From an uncultured Eubacterium sp. (lineage in GTDB: Bacteria; Bacillota; Clostridia; Lachnospirales; Lachnospiraceae): 64,000 nt of DNA. Of this stretch, positions 52,008-61,222 are shown one piece after another. The notes below the pieces were generated by a model. That model saw only the letters and a list, made by a program, of their open reading frames with translations, was not told the DNA's origin and did no database searches. The position numbers and the translations under genes are program-made. The stretch's first letter is position 1. Each line of letters opens with the position of its first letter. Location of the stretch: NCBI GenBank assembly GCA_949959185.1, contig CATLIX010000006.1, positions 30,250 through 94,249 of the forward strand, read 5' to 3'.

Positions 52008-52555
52008 TTCAACCGCAGAAATACATGTTTATTGGTTTTGTAAGTTTTTTCCTTTGTAATGGTATAGCCCATGGATTCTGCCCGGGAAAAGTCCGTATCC
52101 AGAGCGGCTTCCACTACAATCAGTGAAGATTCGGTAATCAGCGATGATTCCTTCAGGGCCTGCAGGACGTCTTCTTCCAGATGTTTTCCGTAAGGCGGGT
52201 CCAGGAATACAAGGTCAAAAGGTTCTTTGCCTTCCAGCCATCGGATTGCCGAAAGAACATCTTTTATCAGCAGCGTGCACCGGTCCGTAAACCTGGTAAA
52301 CCGTATATTTTCCTCAATACAGGAGGCTGCTTTCTTATTGTTCTCCACAAAAACCGCAGCCTCTGCGCCCCGGCTGACTGCCTCCAGCCCCATCTGTCCG
52401 CTCCCGGCGAACAAATCCAGAAACCTGCTGTCCAAAAGCTCCGGGTTCAGCATATTGAATAAGGTTTCCTTGATACGGTCTGAGGTGGGTCTTGTTTCCA
52501 TGCCCGAAATGGTTTTCAGGGGAAGGCTCCGGGCGCTTCCTGCTATGATTCTCAT
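52004..52555 (-). CDS. rsmD: 16S rRNA (guanine-N2)-methyltransferase RsmD
   Basis: Methylates G966 of 16S rRNA. 183 residues. SAM motif LDLFAGSGQMGLEAVSRGA near 45, catalytic DPPY in FDLVFLDPPYGKH near 117, and the N-terminal MRIIAGSARSLPLKT. Its stop codon lies within the target duplication of the insertion sequence, so the protein is unchanged. Overlaps cinA by 4 nt. Confidence 0.97.
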   Translation of the reverse strand: MRIIAGSARSLPLKTISGMETRPTSDRIKETLFNMLNPELLDSRFLDLFAGSGQMGLEAVSRGAEAAVFVENNKKAASCIEENIRFTRFTDRCTLLIKDVLSAIRWLEGKEPFDLVFLDPPYGKHLEEDVLQALKESSLITESSLIVVEAALDTDFSRAESMGYTITKEKTYKTNKHVFLRLK

Positions 52556-53799
52556 TGCTTCACCTCGTTTAAAATTGCCTTCCTAAGAAGGGTCAGTGCA
52601 CTTGCCACAGAATACTCCCTGATTTTGCTCCGGCTGCCGCTGAACAGGTTTTTCTCCGTATAAACCGTTCCTTTACAGCAGCAGCTGATATATACCAGAC
52701 CTACCGGCTTTTCTTCGGTGCCTCCTTCAGGCCCTGCGATTCCGGTTACAGCCACGCAGATATCGGCGCCTGCCGCTTTCCGCCCGCCTCTGGCCATTTC
52801 TTCTGCCGTTTCAGGGCTGACTGCACCGTGACATGCCAGCGTCTGATGGGAAACGCCCAGCAGTTTTTCCTTGGCCTCATTGGAATAGGTAATATAGCCT
52901 TCTTTAAAGTTTTCCGAAATGCCGGACACATTCACCAGTCTGCCGGCCAGCAGCCCACCGGTACAGGATTCTGCCGTAGTGACGGTGAGATGATGTTTTT
53001 TCAGCAGTTCCCCTATGGCCTGCTCCAGAGTCACCTGAGGGTCGTCCGTGTAAATCAGATCTCCAAACCGCTGTTTCAGAGCCTGTTCCACCGGTGCAAT
53101 CAAATCAAGAGCCGCTGCTTCTGTTTCTGCTTTTGCGGTAAGGCGCAGATGTACTTCCCCTGTTTTGGCGTAGGGCGCCACGGTCGGATTCTTCTGTGCG
53201 TCAATTAAATCCAGTATTTTTGTCTCAGCCGCGCTTTCTCCGATACCGCAGAACTTGACCATTCTGGAACAGATGACTTCCGGCTGCAGGGCGCGCAGAT
53301 ATGGGTATACCTGTTCTTTAAACATGGGAATCAGCTCGTTGGGCGGTCCCGGAAGGAGAATCATGCAGGTATCCGCATCTTCCATGATAATGCCCGGCGC
53401 TGTCCCGTTGGCATTATACAGTACTTTGCAGCCTTCCGGAACCAGCGACTGTTTCCAGTTATTTTCGGTAATTTCATTGCCTCTTTTGCTCATGAATTCC
53501 TGTATTTCCTGTCTGGCTCTTTCATCCTCCACCAGCTTCCGCCCCATAACTTCTGCGGCTGTTTCTTTCGTCAGGTCATCTCTGGTGGGCCCAAGGCCTC
53601 CGCACAGAATGATTACATCGGAACGTTCTTTTGCCGTACGCAGCAAATACTCCAGGCGCCCGGCATTGTCACCCACCACGCTCTGATAATACACGGAAAG
53701 CCCCAGCATGGCGCACTGTTCCGAAAGGAAAGCTCCGTTGGTGTTCACAATATTGCCCAGAAGTAATTCTGTTCCCACACAAATCAGTTCTGCTGTCAT
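52552..53799 (-). CDS. cinA: CinA family protein (competence/damage-inducible)
   Basis: 415 residues. N-terminal MoaB/MogA-like domain (ICVGTELLLGNIVNTNGAFL; CGGLGPTRDDLTKE; LLPGPPNELIPMF) and a C-terminal CinA amidohydrolase domain (TTAESCTGGLLAGRLVN; GIAGPEGGTEEKPVGLV) that in other bacteria deamidates NMN. Both halves look intact. SD AAAAGGGTG. Confidence 0.96.
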   Translation of the reverse strand: MTAELICVGTELLLGNIVNTNGAFLSEQCAMLGLSVYYQSVVGDNAGRLEYLLRTAKERSDVIILCGGLGPTRDDLTKETAAEVMGRKLVEDERARQEIQEFMSKRGNEITENNWKQSLVPEGCKVLYNANGTAPGIIMEDADTCMILLPGPPNELIPMFKEQVYPYLRALQPEVICSRMVKFCGIGESAAETKILDLIDAQKNPTVAPYAKTGEVHLRLTAKAETEAAALDLIAPVEQALKQRFGDLIYTDDPQVTLEQAIGELLKKHHLTVTTAESCTGGLLAGRLVNVSGISENFKEGYITYSNEAKEKLLGVSHQTLACHGAVSPETAEEMARGGRKAAGADICVAVTGIAGPEGGTEEKPVGLVYISCCCKGTVYTEKNLFSGSRSKIREYSVASALTLLRKAILNEVKQ

Positions 53800-53889
53800 G
53801 TTTCATCACCCTTTTCTGTAAAATTTAAAATAATGATTATTTTAGTAACAGTTCAACACGGCACTTTGCATTTGCTGCAAAGTCTGTCA

Positions 53890-54432
53890 TTATTTTTGCT
53901 CTTTCAGAACGTCTTTATTCTTGACAATATAATCAATTAAAGAAACAAGGGTCAGAATCAGTGCAATATATGTGATAACAGTTGCACAGATGCGGTAAAT
54001 GTCATTGTCGTAATTTAAAATCAGCATTACAATCATAATCATCTGAAAGGTGGTTTTAAATTTTCCCCAGTAGCTTGCCGCAATTACAATTCCGTTGTCG
54101 GAGGCTACCAGACGGAATCCGCTGATGATAAATTCCCGGCTGATGATAATAATGGAAATCCAGGCTGCAAGGCTGCCGTTGGCAGTCAGGCAGATTAATG
54201 CGGACGCTACCAGAAGTTTATCAGCCAGCGGGTCCATAAATTTCCCGAAATTTGTCACCAAATCATACTTTCTTGCAATTTTTCCGTCCATAAGGTCTGT
54301 CAGGCTGGCAATGACAAACAGTACGACGGAAGCGTACACGCCTGCCTGGCCCAGCCCTGGAACCAGCATACAGATTACAAAAGGAACAATCAGAATCATT
54401 CGTAAAATTGTTAATTTGTTTGGTAAGTTCAT
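53890..54432 (-). CDS. pgsA: CDP-diacylglycerol--glycerol-3-phosphate 3-phosphatidyltransferase PgsA
   Basis: Committed step of phosphatidylglycerol synthesis. 180 residues with four or more hydrophobic helices and the CDP-alcohol phosphotransferase motif DLMDGKIARKYDLVTNFGKFMDPLADK split over residues 47-73. SD AGGAGAGG. Overlaps rimO by 4 nt. Between it and cinA are the hairpin ACTTTGC/GCAAAGT and an A/T palindrome (AAAATAAT/ATTATTTT). Confidence 0.95.
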   Translation of the reverse strand: MNLPNKLTILRMILIVPFVICMLVPGLGQAGVYASVVLFVIASLTDLMDGKIARKYDLVTNFGKFMDPLADKLLVASALICLTANGSLAAWISIIIISREFIISGFRLVASDNGIVIAASYWGKFKTTFQMIMIVMLILNYDNDIYRICATVITYIALILTLVSLIDYIVKNKDVLKEQK

Positions 54433-55754
54433 ACAATCACCTCTCCTGTTAAATCATATTCATGTGCTCCGGTTACTTTTACTTTTACAAAATCTCCGGT
54501 CACCAGTGTTTCCTCCGTATTGATGAAGATGTAGCCGTCAATTTCCGGTGCGTCCCGGTAAGTTCTTCCCACACAGACGTTTTCTCCCTCTACGGTTCCC
54601 TCAATCATCACCCACAGTTCCCGGCCCTTCATTTCTTCATTTTTATCAAAAATGATTTCCTCCTGCAGCTCCATAATATCTTCTTTCCAGATGGATTTCT
54701 GATATTCTTCTATCTGGTCCGGAAATTCTGCCGCCGGAGTATCTTCTTCCTGAGAATAGGTAAATGCCCCCAGACGGTCAAATTCCATCTCATTGAGAAA
54801 ATACATGAGTTCTTCGTGCATTTCCTGCGTTTCCCCCGGAAATCCGGTAATCAGGGTGGTCCGGAGGGCAATGTCAGGAATTTCCTCTCTCAGATGAGTC
54901 AGTTTTTCCGTGAGTTCTTCCCTGGTGGTCCGCCGTCCCATCCGCTTCAGGATTTCATTGCTGATATGCTGAATGGGCATATCCAGGTAATGGCATACCT
55001 TTGGATTTCGCTTTATGGCCTGAATCAGTTCCTCGTAAATTTCTTCCGGATAACAGTACATAATGCGAATCCACTGAATACCGGGAATTTTATTCAGTTC
55101 ATCCAGCAGCCGGTGCAGTGATTTCTCACCATACAAATCCAGACCGTATAAAGTGGTTTCCTGAGCTACCAGAATCAGTTCCTTTACGCCCTGGTCTGCA
55201 AATTTCTCTGCCTGGGCCAGAAGCTGTTCCATGGGTACGCTCCGGTATCGGCCGCGAATCTTTGGAATAATGCAGTAACTGCAGTTTTTATTACAGCCTT
55301 CTGCTATTTTCAGGTGGGCATAGTGGCCTCCGGTGGTCAGAAAACGCTTTCCGGAAAGTACGGGCAGGTTTTCCAGAGGCCGGTAGGATTCATATTTTTT
55401 CCCTTCCAGCACTGCGTCCACTGCCGCTGCGATTTCCTGCCCGGAGCCGGTACCCAGCACTGCGTCCACCTGGGGAATTTCCTGTATGATTTCCTGCCGG
55501 TACCGTTCGGCCAGACAGCCTGTTACCAGCAGTGCCTGACAGGTTCCGGCTTCTTTATATTCTGCCAGTTCCAGAATGGTATTGATACTTTCTTCTTTGG
55601 CGTCGTTAATAAAACAGCAGGTATTAATAATGATAACTTCCGCCTGTTCTTCCTCGTCCGTAAAGGTATGGCCTGCTTCTGATAATGTTCCTGTCATATA
55701 TTCCGTATCTACCAGGTTCTTATCACATCCCAGAGAAACAAATAAAATTCTCAT
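54429..55754 (-). CDS. rimO: Ribosomal protein uS12 methylthiotransferase RimO
   Basis: 441 residues from ATG 55754, chosen by GGAG 7 nt upstream; the open frame reaches 55787. N-terminal UPF0004 domain with cluster Cys in SLGCDKNLVD, INTCCFINDA and VTGCLAERY; radical SAM CxxxCxxC in AEGCNKNCSYCIIPKIRG; C-terminal TRAM domain from about 375. It methylthiolates Asp88 of S12. Confidence 0.95.
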   Translation of the reverse strand: MRILFVSLGCDKNLVDTEYMTGTLSEAGHTFTDEEEQAEVIIINTCCFINDAKEESINTILELAEYKEAGTCQALLVTGCLAERYRQEIIQEIPQVDAVLGTGSGQEIAAAVDAVLEGKKYESYRPLENLPVLSGKRFLTTGGHYAHLKIAEGCNKNCSYCIIPKIRGRYRSVPMEQLLAQAEKFADQGVKELILVAQETTLYGLDLYGEKSLHRLLDELNKIPGIQWIRIMYCYPEEIYEELIQAIKRNPKVCHYLDMPIQHISNEILKRMGRRTTREELTEKLTHLREEIPDIALRTTLITGFPGETQEMHEELMYFLNEMEFDRLGAFTYSQEEDTPAAEFPDQIEEYQKSIWKEDIMELQEEIIFDKNEEMKGRELWVMIEGTVEGENVCVGRTYRDAPEIDGYIFINTEETLVTGDFVKVKVTGAHEYDLTGEVIV

Positions 55755-55836
55755 GTTCTTCTCCATTTCTTCTATAAAGATTACCACACCGTTCTGTCAG
55801 CTGGCAGAACAATGTGGTAATCTTTGCCGGAGCGTT

Positions 55837-56097
55837 TCAGATTTCCGAATCCTCACTGTCATCTTCTTCGCCCACAATTTTCACCTTACTGCTGTATAAT
55901 TCCTCCACCGCAATGGAAAAAGGTTTTTTATTGGAGGGGTTGTCAATCAGCGGGTCTTCGCCTCCGATGATCTGCCTTGCCCTTTTTGCAGTTGCAAGTA
56001 CAATGGAATAACGGCTGTTTACCACCGGCTCCTCTCCAATCTCAACGTTGCTGTTTACCACTTTCATTAAATCTGTGTAAGACGGATGCAGCATCAT
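55837..56097 (-). CDS. rpoZ: RNA polymerase omega subunit RpoZ
   Basis: 86 residues from ATG 56097 (AAAGGAG at 9 nt). SRYSIVLATAKRARQI is the conserved core helix, and the C-terminus is acidic. gmk ends 5 nt upstream, the usual gmk-rpoZ order; the remA gene that separates yicC and gmk in Bacillus is absent. Confidence 0.94.
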   Translation of the reverse strand: MMLHPSYTDLMKVVNSNVEIGEEPVVNSRYSIVLATAKRARQIIGGEDPLIDNPSNKKPFSIAVEELYSSKVKIVGEEDDSEDSEI

Positions 56098-56101
56098 AAT
56101 A

Positions 56102-56746
56102 TCATTCTCCTTTCGCAAAGCCTTTTAACTCTGTCCTGATTCGTTCAATCAATGCGTGGTTTCGGGCCACACGGGCATGTTCATTCTGTATCATGGTGTG
56201 TACCTGTTCCACACATGTTTCCAGATCGTCGTTGATGATCAGGTAGTCGTATGCTTCCACTCCCTGAGCTTCCTGCCATGCACGACTCAAACGGGAACGG
56301 ATTACGTCTTCTGTCTCCGTTCCTCTCTCTGTCAGCCTGTTCTTCAGTTCTTCCGCTCCCGGCGGTGTGACAAACAGCAGCAATGTATCGGGACGGGCTT
56401 CCTTTACTTTCAGAGCGCCCTGGATTTCTATTTCGAGAATAACGTCCTTTCCCGCCTCTGACTGCTGCTTCACATATGCTTCGGGTGTTCCGTAATAGTG
56501 GTTTACATACTGAGCGTACTCCAGTAATGCGTGATTATCTATCATGGACTGGAATTCTTCTTCCGATACAAAGAAGTATTCCTTTCCATGGGTTTCTCCC
56601 GGTCTTGGGGCTCTGGTGGTAGCTGAAATACTCAGCGCGTAAGTATCCGGATATTTTTCTGATAACCGGTTCATAATGGTTCCTTTTCCGGCTCCGGAAA
56701 AGCCGGATACCACAGTCAAAATACCTGTTTTACTGTTCGTTTTCAT
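56102..56746 (-). CDS. gmk: Guanylate kinase Gmk
   Basis: Phosphorylates GMP. P-loop VVSGFSGAGKGTIMNRL near 12-28, GMP-binding SISATTRAPRPGE near 40-52, and EYFFVSEEEFQSMI. Start ATG 56746 with AAAAGGA at about 10 nt; the frame also reads from TTG 56755. 214 aa, normal length. Confidence 0.97.
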   Translation of the reverse strand: MKTNSKTGILTVVSGFSGAGKGTIMNRLSEKYPDTYALSISATTRAPRPGETHGKEYFFVSEEEFQSMIDNHALLEYAQYVNHYYGTPEAYVKQQSEAGKDVILEIEIQGALKVKEARPDTLLLFVTPPGAEELKNRLTERGTETEDVIRSRLSRAWQEAQGVEAYDYLIINDDLETCVEQVHTMIQNEHARVARNHALIERIRTELKGFAKGE

Positions 56747-56761
56747 TGCGTGCAATTCCTT

Positions 56762-57640
56762 TTATTCTATGTTCTGAATCTGTTCCCGTACTTTTTCAAT
56801 ATCTGTTTTCAGATTGATGGCAATATCGGAAACAGTCAGGTCATTGGCTTTGGAAAGAATGGTATTTGCCTCCCGGTTCATTTCCTGGGCAATAAAATCC
56901 AGCTTTCTTCCAACGCTTCCGCCTTCTGTCAGAGTATCTCTGGTACTGCTGATATGGCTTTTCAGACGGACGGTTTCTTCATCCGTGCAGATTCGGTCGG
57001 CAAAAATGGTGACCTCCGTAAGGATTCTGCTCTCATCCATCTGGGCATCCGACAGAAGTTCCCGGACCTTATCGGTCAGTTTCTGCCGGTATTCTGCCAG
57101 AATCTCCGGGGAACGCTGTTCAATCTGTTCCACATATTCTGACATCAGCTCCAGTTTCCCCAGTAAATCTTTCTTTAACTGTTCACCCTCCCGGATACGG
57201 GTTTTCACAAACTGCTCCGCAGCTTCTGTGACCGCCTGTTCTAACAGTTTCCACAGTTCTTCTTCGTCCACTGCCTGAGCTTCCATGGTGAGGACTTCCG
57301 GACACTGGGAAAGTTCTCTGGCACTCAGGTCGCAGGGCAGCGAAAAGGTATCTCCTATCTGCCGGATGTACGTTACATATTTTTCAGCCAGATCCTGGTT
57401 ATAGTTTAAGGTAATCTGGTTCTCCGTACAGTCTTCATAAGTAATATAAACATCCACTTTTCCCCGCTGGATATAATTTTTCAGGAGATTGCGGATATTA
57501 TTTTCAAAAAAATTCATTTTCCGCGGCATCTTGACGGCAAGATCCAGATACCGGTGATTCACCGACTTTATCTCCACCGTGATTCTGCGGGCCTCGTCTG
57601 CAAGCTCGCAGCGTCCAAAGCCGGTCATGCTTTTTATCAT
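56762..57640 (-). CDS. yicC: YicC/YloC family endoribonuclease
   Basis: 292 residues. Family ends MIKSMTGFGRCELADE and the C-terminal EMNREANTILSKANDL are clear; a long coiled coil spans about 130-215. In E. coli YicC is an RNase acting on small RNA; in this organism the role is inferred. Precedes gmk by 15 nt. SD AGGAGG. Confidence 0.95.
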   Translation of the reverse strand: MIKSMTGFGRCELADEARRITVEIKSVNHRYLDLAVKMPRKMNFFENNIRNLLKNYIQRGKVDVYITYEDCTENQITLNYNQDLAEKYVTYIRQIGDTFSLPCDLSARELSQCPEVLTMEAQAVDEEELWKLLEQAVTEAAEQFVKTRIREGEQLKKDLLGKLELMSEYVEQIEQRSPEILAEYRQKLTDKVRELLSDAQMDESRILTEVTIFADRICTDEETVRLKSHISSTRDTLTEGGSVGRKLDFIAQEMNREANTILSKANDLTVSDIAINLKTDIEKVREQIQNIE

Positions 57641-57698
57641 AAGAGCCTCCTGTATGCATAGATGAATGTATTATAAAACAATTCCCATAATTAGTCAA

Positions 57699-60600
57699 TC
57701 AGGATTCTTTCAGGTTTCCATGGAGCTGCTGCAGGGACCGCACTTCGCTGCTGCCATGCTTTTTCAGGGAAAGAATTCCGCTGACCGTAGCTTTTGCCGC
57801 TGCCATGGTGGTCATGTAGGGAATCTTTTTCTTAATGGCGGCTTTTCTCAGGTAGCTGTCGTCCGCTTTTCGGTCCTGGCCGATGGGCGTATTCACAATC
57901 AGATCAATTTTGCCGTTGGTAATCAGGTCCAGCATATTGGGCCTTCCTTCCTGGAGCTTGTGTACCATATCCGCTTCAATGCCTGCCTCGCGAATGAGTT
58001 TACAGGTGTTTTTGGAAGCGATGATATGAAAGTCTGCTTCTGCAAATTTCCGGGCAATCTCCACCACTTCCGGCTTGTCTCTGTTGCTGACGGAAATCAG
58101 GACGGTTCCTTCCAGAGGGAGTTTCATCTGGGCAGCTTCCTGGGCTTTGAAGAATGCTTCTCCGTAGGATTCGGAAAGTCCCAGAACCTCGCCGGTGGAG
58201 CGCATTTCCGGCCCTAACACCGGGTCCACTTCCTGGAACATATTAAAGGGGAAGACAGATTCTTTGACGCCGTAATAGGAAATATTCTGTTCTTTCAGTT
58301 CCGGTACCGGAGAAGGATTTCCGGTCAGTTCTGCGGTTACAATATCAATGGCCAGAGGCACCATACGGATATTGCAGACCTTGGACACCAGCGGTACGGT
58401 TCTGGAGGCTCTTGGATTGGCTTCCAGCACGAATACTTTGCCGTTCTCAATGGCATACTGCATGTTCATCAGTCCCTGCACATGCATTTCCTCTGCAATT
58501 TTTCTTGTATATTCCTTGATAGTGGCCACATTTTCCTCAGAAATATGTCTGGAGGGAATAATGCAGGCGGAATCACCGGAATGTACTCCTGCCAGCTCGA
58601 TGTGTTCCATCACTGCAGGTACAAATGCATGGCGTCCGTCGCTGATGGCGTCTGCTTCACACTCTGTTGCATGGCCCAGAAAACGGTCAATCAGAATGGG
58701 CCTGTCCGGGGTTACGCCCACAGCGGCGTTCATATAGCCTTCCATGCTGTCCGCATCATAAACTACTTCCATGCCCCGTCCGCCCAGCACGTAGGAAGGA
58801 CGTACCATGACCGGATAGCCGATTTCTTCTGCAATGTGAAGGGCTTCCTCCACATTGACTGCCATGCCTGATTCGGGCATGGGGATTTCCAGTTTGTCCA
58901 TCATGGCCCGGAACAAATCCCGGTCTTCGGCCAGATCGATGACAGAGGGAGCGGTTCCCAGAATCTTCACGCCATTTTTCTCCAGGTCTGCCGCCAGATT
59001 CAGAGGCGTCTGACCGCCGAACTGGGCAATCACACCTGCAGGCTTTTCTTTTTTATAGATACTTAACACATCTTCCAGCGTCAACGGTTCAAAATACAGC
59101 TTGTCGGAGGTGTCGTAATCGGTGGAAACGGTTTCCGGGTTGCAGTTTACAATAATAGTTTCAAATCCCAGCTTTTTCAATGCCAGAGAAGCATGGACGC
59201 AGCAGTAATCAAACTCAATTCCCTGGCCAATCCGGTTGGGACCGCCGCCCAGAATCATGATTTTGGGCTTTCCTTCCGAGACCGGATTTTTATCTTCGGC
59301 ATTGTAGGTGGAATAATAGTAGGCGCTGTCTTTGGTTCCGCTGACATGTACGCCTTCCCAGGCTTCTTCCATGCCCAGAGAAATCCGTTTTTCCCGGATA
59401 TCTGCCTCCGGTATTTCTAAAATCTGGCTTAAATATTTATCAGAAAATCCATGTTTCTTGGCTTTAATCAAAGCAGTATCGGAAGGAAGATGACCTTTTT
59501 CTATTGCAAGGGCCTCCTCCTCTTCCACCAGTTCTTTCATCTGCTCCAGAAAATAATGTTTTACCCTGGTGATTTCGTGAATTTCTTCCGGTGCAGCTCC
59601 TTTCCGCAATGCTTCATATATAATGAAATACCGTTCACTGGAAGGAGTTATAAGAAGTTTTAATAAATCTTCTTTTGATTTTTTATCAAAGTCTTTTGCA
59701 TGGCCGAGTCCGTAGCGTCCGGTTTCCAGACTGCGTATGGCTTTCTGGAAGGCTTCTTTGAAAGTCTTTCCAATGCTCATGACTTCTCCCACTGCCCGCA
59801 TCTGGGTGCCCAGCTTATCTTCCACACCTTTGAATTTTTCAAAAGCCCAGCGGGCAAATTTGATTACCACATAATCTCCGTCGGGCACGTATTTGTCCAG
59901 CGTGCCGTATTTTCCGCAGGGAATGTCCGCAAGGGTCAGCCCTGTGGCCAGCATGGCGGATACCAGCGCGATAGGGAAGCCGGTCGCCTTGGAAGCCAGC
60001 GCCGAAGAACGGGAGGTTCTGGGATTGATTTCGATTACAATGTCCCGGTCCGTTTTGGGATCATGGGCCCACTGTACGTTAGTGCCGCCGATTACCTGAA
60101 TAGATTCCACAATTTTGTAGGATTTCTCCTGCAATCGTTTCTGGACCTCTTCCGGTATGGTGAGCATGGGGGCGGAACAGAAAGAGTCTCCCGTATGCAC
60201 GCCAAGGGGATCTATATTTTCGATAAAGCATACGGTAATCATGTTGTTGTCTGCATCCCTTACCACTTCCAGCTCCAGTTCTTCCCAGCCCAGAATGGAT
60301 TCTTCCACCAGCACCTGCCCTACCAGGCTGGCCTGCAGTCCTCTGGCACAGACGGTTTTCAGTTCTTCCACATTGTATACCAGGCCGCCTCCTGCGCCGC
60401 CCATGGTATAGGCCGGACGGAGTACCACCGGGTATCCCAGTTTGTCTGCAATCTCCATGGCTTCTTCCACGGAGTAAGCCACCTCGCTTCGTGCCATCTC
60501 AATGCCAAGGCTGTCCATGGTTTTCTTAAATTCAATACGGTCTTCCCCCCGCTCAATGGCGTCTACCTGTACGCCGATGACCTGTACGTTATATTTGTCG

Positions 60601-60923
60601 AGAACGCCTGTTTTAGCAAGTTCTGAACATAAATTAAGACCCGACTGCCCGCCAAGGTTTGGCAGCAATGCATCTGGTCTTTCTTTTGCAATAATCTGTT
60701 CCATTCGTTTTGCATTCAAAGGTTCAATATAAGTAACGTCGGCAGTTTCCGGGTCTGTCATAATGGTGGCAGGATTGGAATTTACCAATACGATTTCATA
60801 ACCCAGACTTCTCAGTGCCTTACACGCCTGTGTACCGGAATAGTCAAATTCACACGCCTGTCCAATAACAATGGGACCGGAACCGATAATCAGCACTTTA
60901 TGGATATCTTTTCTCTGAGACAT
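57699..60923 (-). CDS. carB: Carbamoyl-phosphate synthase large subunit CarB
   Basis: 1074 residues, full length, two internally homologous halves each with an ATP-grasp domain (IGSGPIVIGQACEFDYSG in the first, LGGGPNRIGQGIEFDYCC in the second) and the C-terminal MGS-like allosteric domain (about 940-1074). It makes carbamoyl phosphate for pyrimidines and arginine. carA is not beside it: upstream is a chemoreceptor, downstream yicC. SD AGGAGG; own promoter. Confidence 0.98.
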   Translation of the reverse strand: MSQRKDIHKVLIIGSGPIVIGQACEFDYSGTQACKALRSLGYEIVLVNSNPATIMTDPETADVTYIEPLNAKRMEQIIAKERPDALLPNLGGQSGLNLCSELAKTGVLDKYNVQVIGVQVDAIERGEDRIEFKKTMDSLGIEMARSEVAYSVEEAMEIADKLGYPVVLRPAYTMGGAGGGLVYNVEELKTVCARGLQASLVGQVLVEESILGWEELELEVVRDADNNMITVCFIENIDPLGVHTGDSFCSAPMLTIPEEVQKRLQEKSYKIVESIQVIGGTNVQWAHDPKTDRDIVIEINPRTSRSSALASKATGFPIALVSAMLATGLTLADIPCGKYGTLDKYVPDGDYVVIKFARWAFEKFKGVEDKLGTQMRAVGEVMSIGKTFKEAFQKAIRSLETGRYGLGHAKDFDKKSKEDLLKLLITPSSERYFIIYEALRKGAAPEEIHEITRVKHYFLEQMKELVEEEEALAIEKGHLPSDTALIKAKKHGFSDKYLSQILEIPEADIREKRISLGMEEAWEGVHVSGTKDSAYYYSTYNAEDKNPVSEGKPKIMILGGGPNRIGQGIEFDYCCVHASLALKKLGFETIIVNCNPETVSTDYDTSDKLYFEPLTLEDVLSIYKKEKPAGVIAQFGGQTPLNLAADLEKNGVKILGTAPSVIDLAEDRDLFRAMMDKLEIPMPESGMAVNVEEALHIAEEIGYPVMVRPSYVLGGRGMEVVYDADSMEGYMNAAVGVTPDRPILIDRFLGHATECEADAISDGRHAFVPAVMEHIELAGVHSGDSACIIPSRHISEENVATIKEYTRKIAEEMHVQGLMNMQYAIENGKVFVLEANPRASRTVPLVSKVCNIRMVPLAIDIVTAELTGNPSPVPELKEQNISYYGVKESVFPFNMFQEVDPVLGPEMRSTGEVLGLSESYGEAFFKAQEAAQMKLPLEGTVLISVSNRDKPEVVEIARKFAEADFHIIASKNTCKLIREAGIEADMVHKLQEGRPNMLDLITNGKIDLIVNTPIGQDRKADDSYLRKAAIKKKIPYMTTMAAAKATVSGILSLKKHGSSEVRSLQQLHGNLKES

Positions 60924-60979
60924 TCTTGTTCCTCCTGTCTGTAACGACTACTTTTGTTGACGGTATTTCTCAGTAAACT

Positions 60980-61008
60980 ATTATACAGGAAAATCTTTCA
61001 TGTAGCAA
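60980..61008 (-). promoter_or_regulatory. carB promoter
   Basis: Minus-strand TTGCTA, 17-nt spacer, TATAAT; leader about 50 nt with no evident PyrR-type attenuator. Confidence 0.75.
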
Positions 61009-61038
61009 CGGGAAAGTTTAATTTTAATGTTGTCTGGT

Positions 61039-61176
61039 AACAGTTCAGTTACTGTTCACACCCTACGGGTGTTCCGGTAATGGCATCCGGCCATTTAAAG
61101 TCACCTTCGGTGAGAGGCCGGATTGCCCGGCAGCCACTACTTCTTTGGCAGGACACTGTGCAGCGTGGTGCTGTCC
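61039..61176. repeat. Cluster of stem-loops between carB and the chemoreceptor
   Basis: In 140 nt: AACAGT/ACTGTT (61039-61056), ACACCC-tac-GGGTGT (61058-61072), GGCATCCGGCC/GGCCGGATTGCC (61082-61127) enclosing TCACC-ttc-GGTGA, and GGACA/TGTCC (61151-61176). No ORF. On the minus strand it follows the chemoreceptor gene; no clear U-tract, so more than a simple terminator. Confidence 0.6.
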
Positions 61177-61222
61177 TCTGTATTCCATAATTTCACAGGC
61201 CGGTGTTACATCATTTTTCAGT

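Noticed and set aside
59700..60626. 308-codon plus-strand open frame
   Set aside because: Antisense to carB, which is clearly the coding strand.
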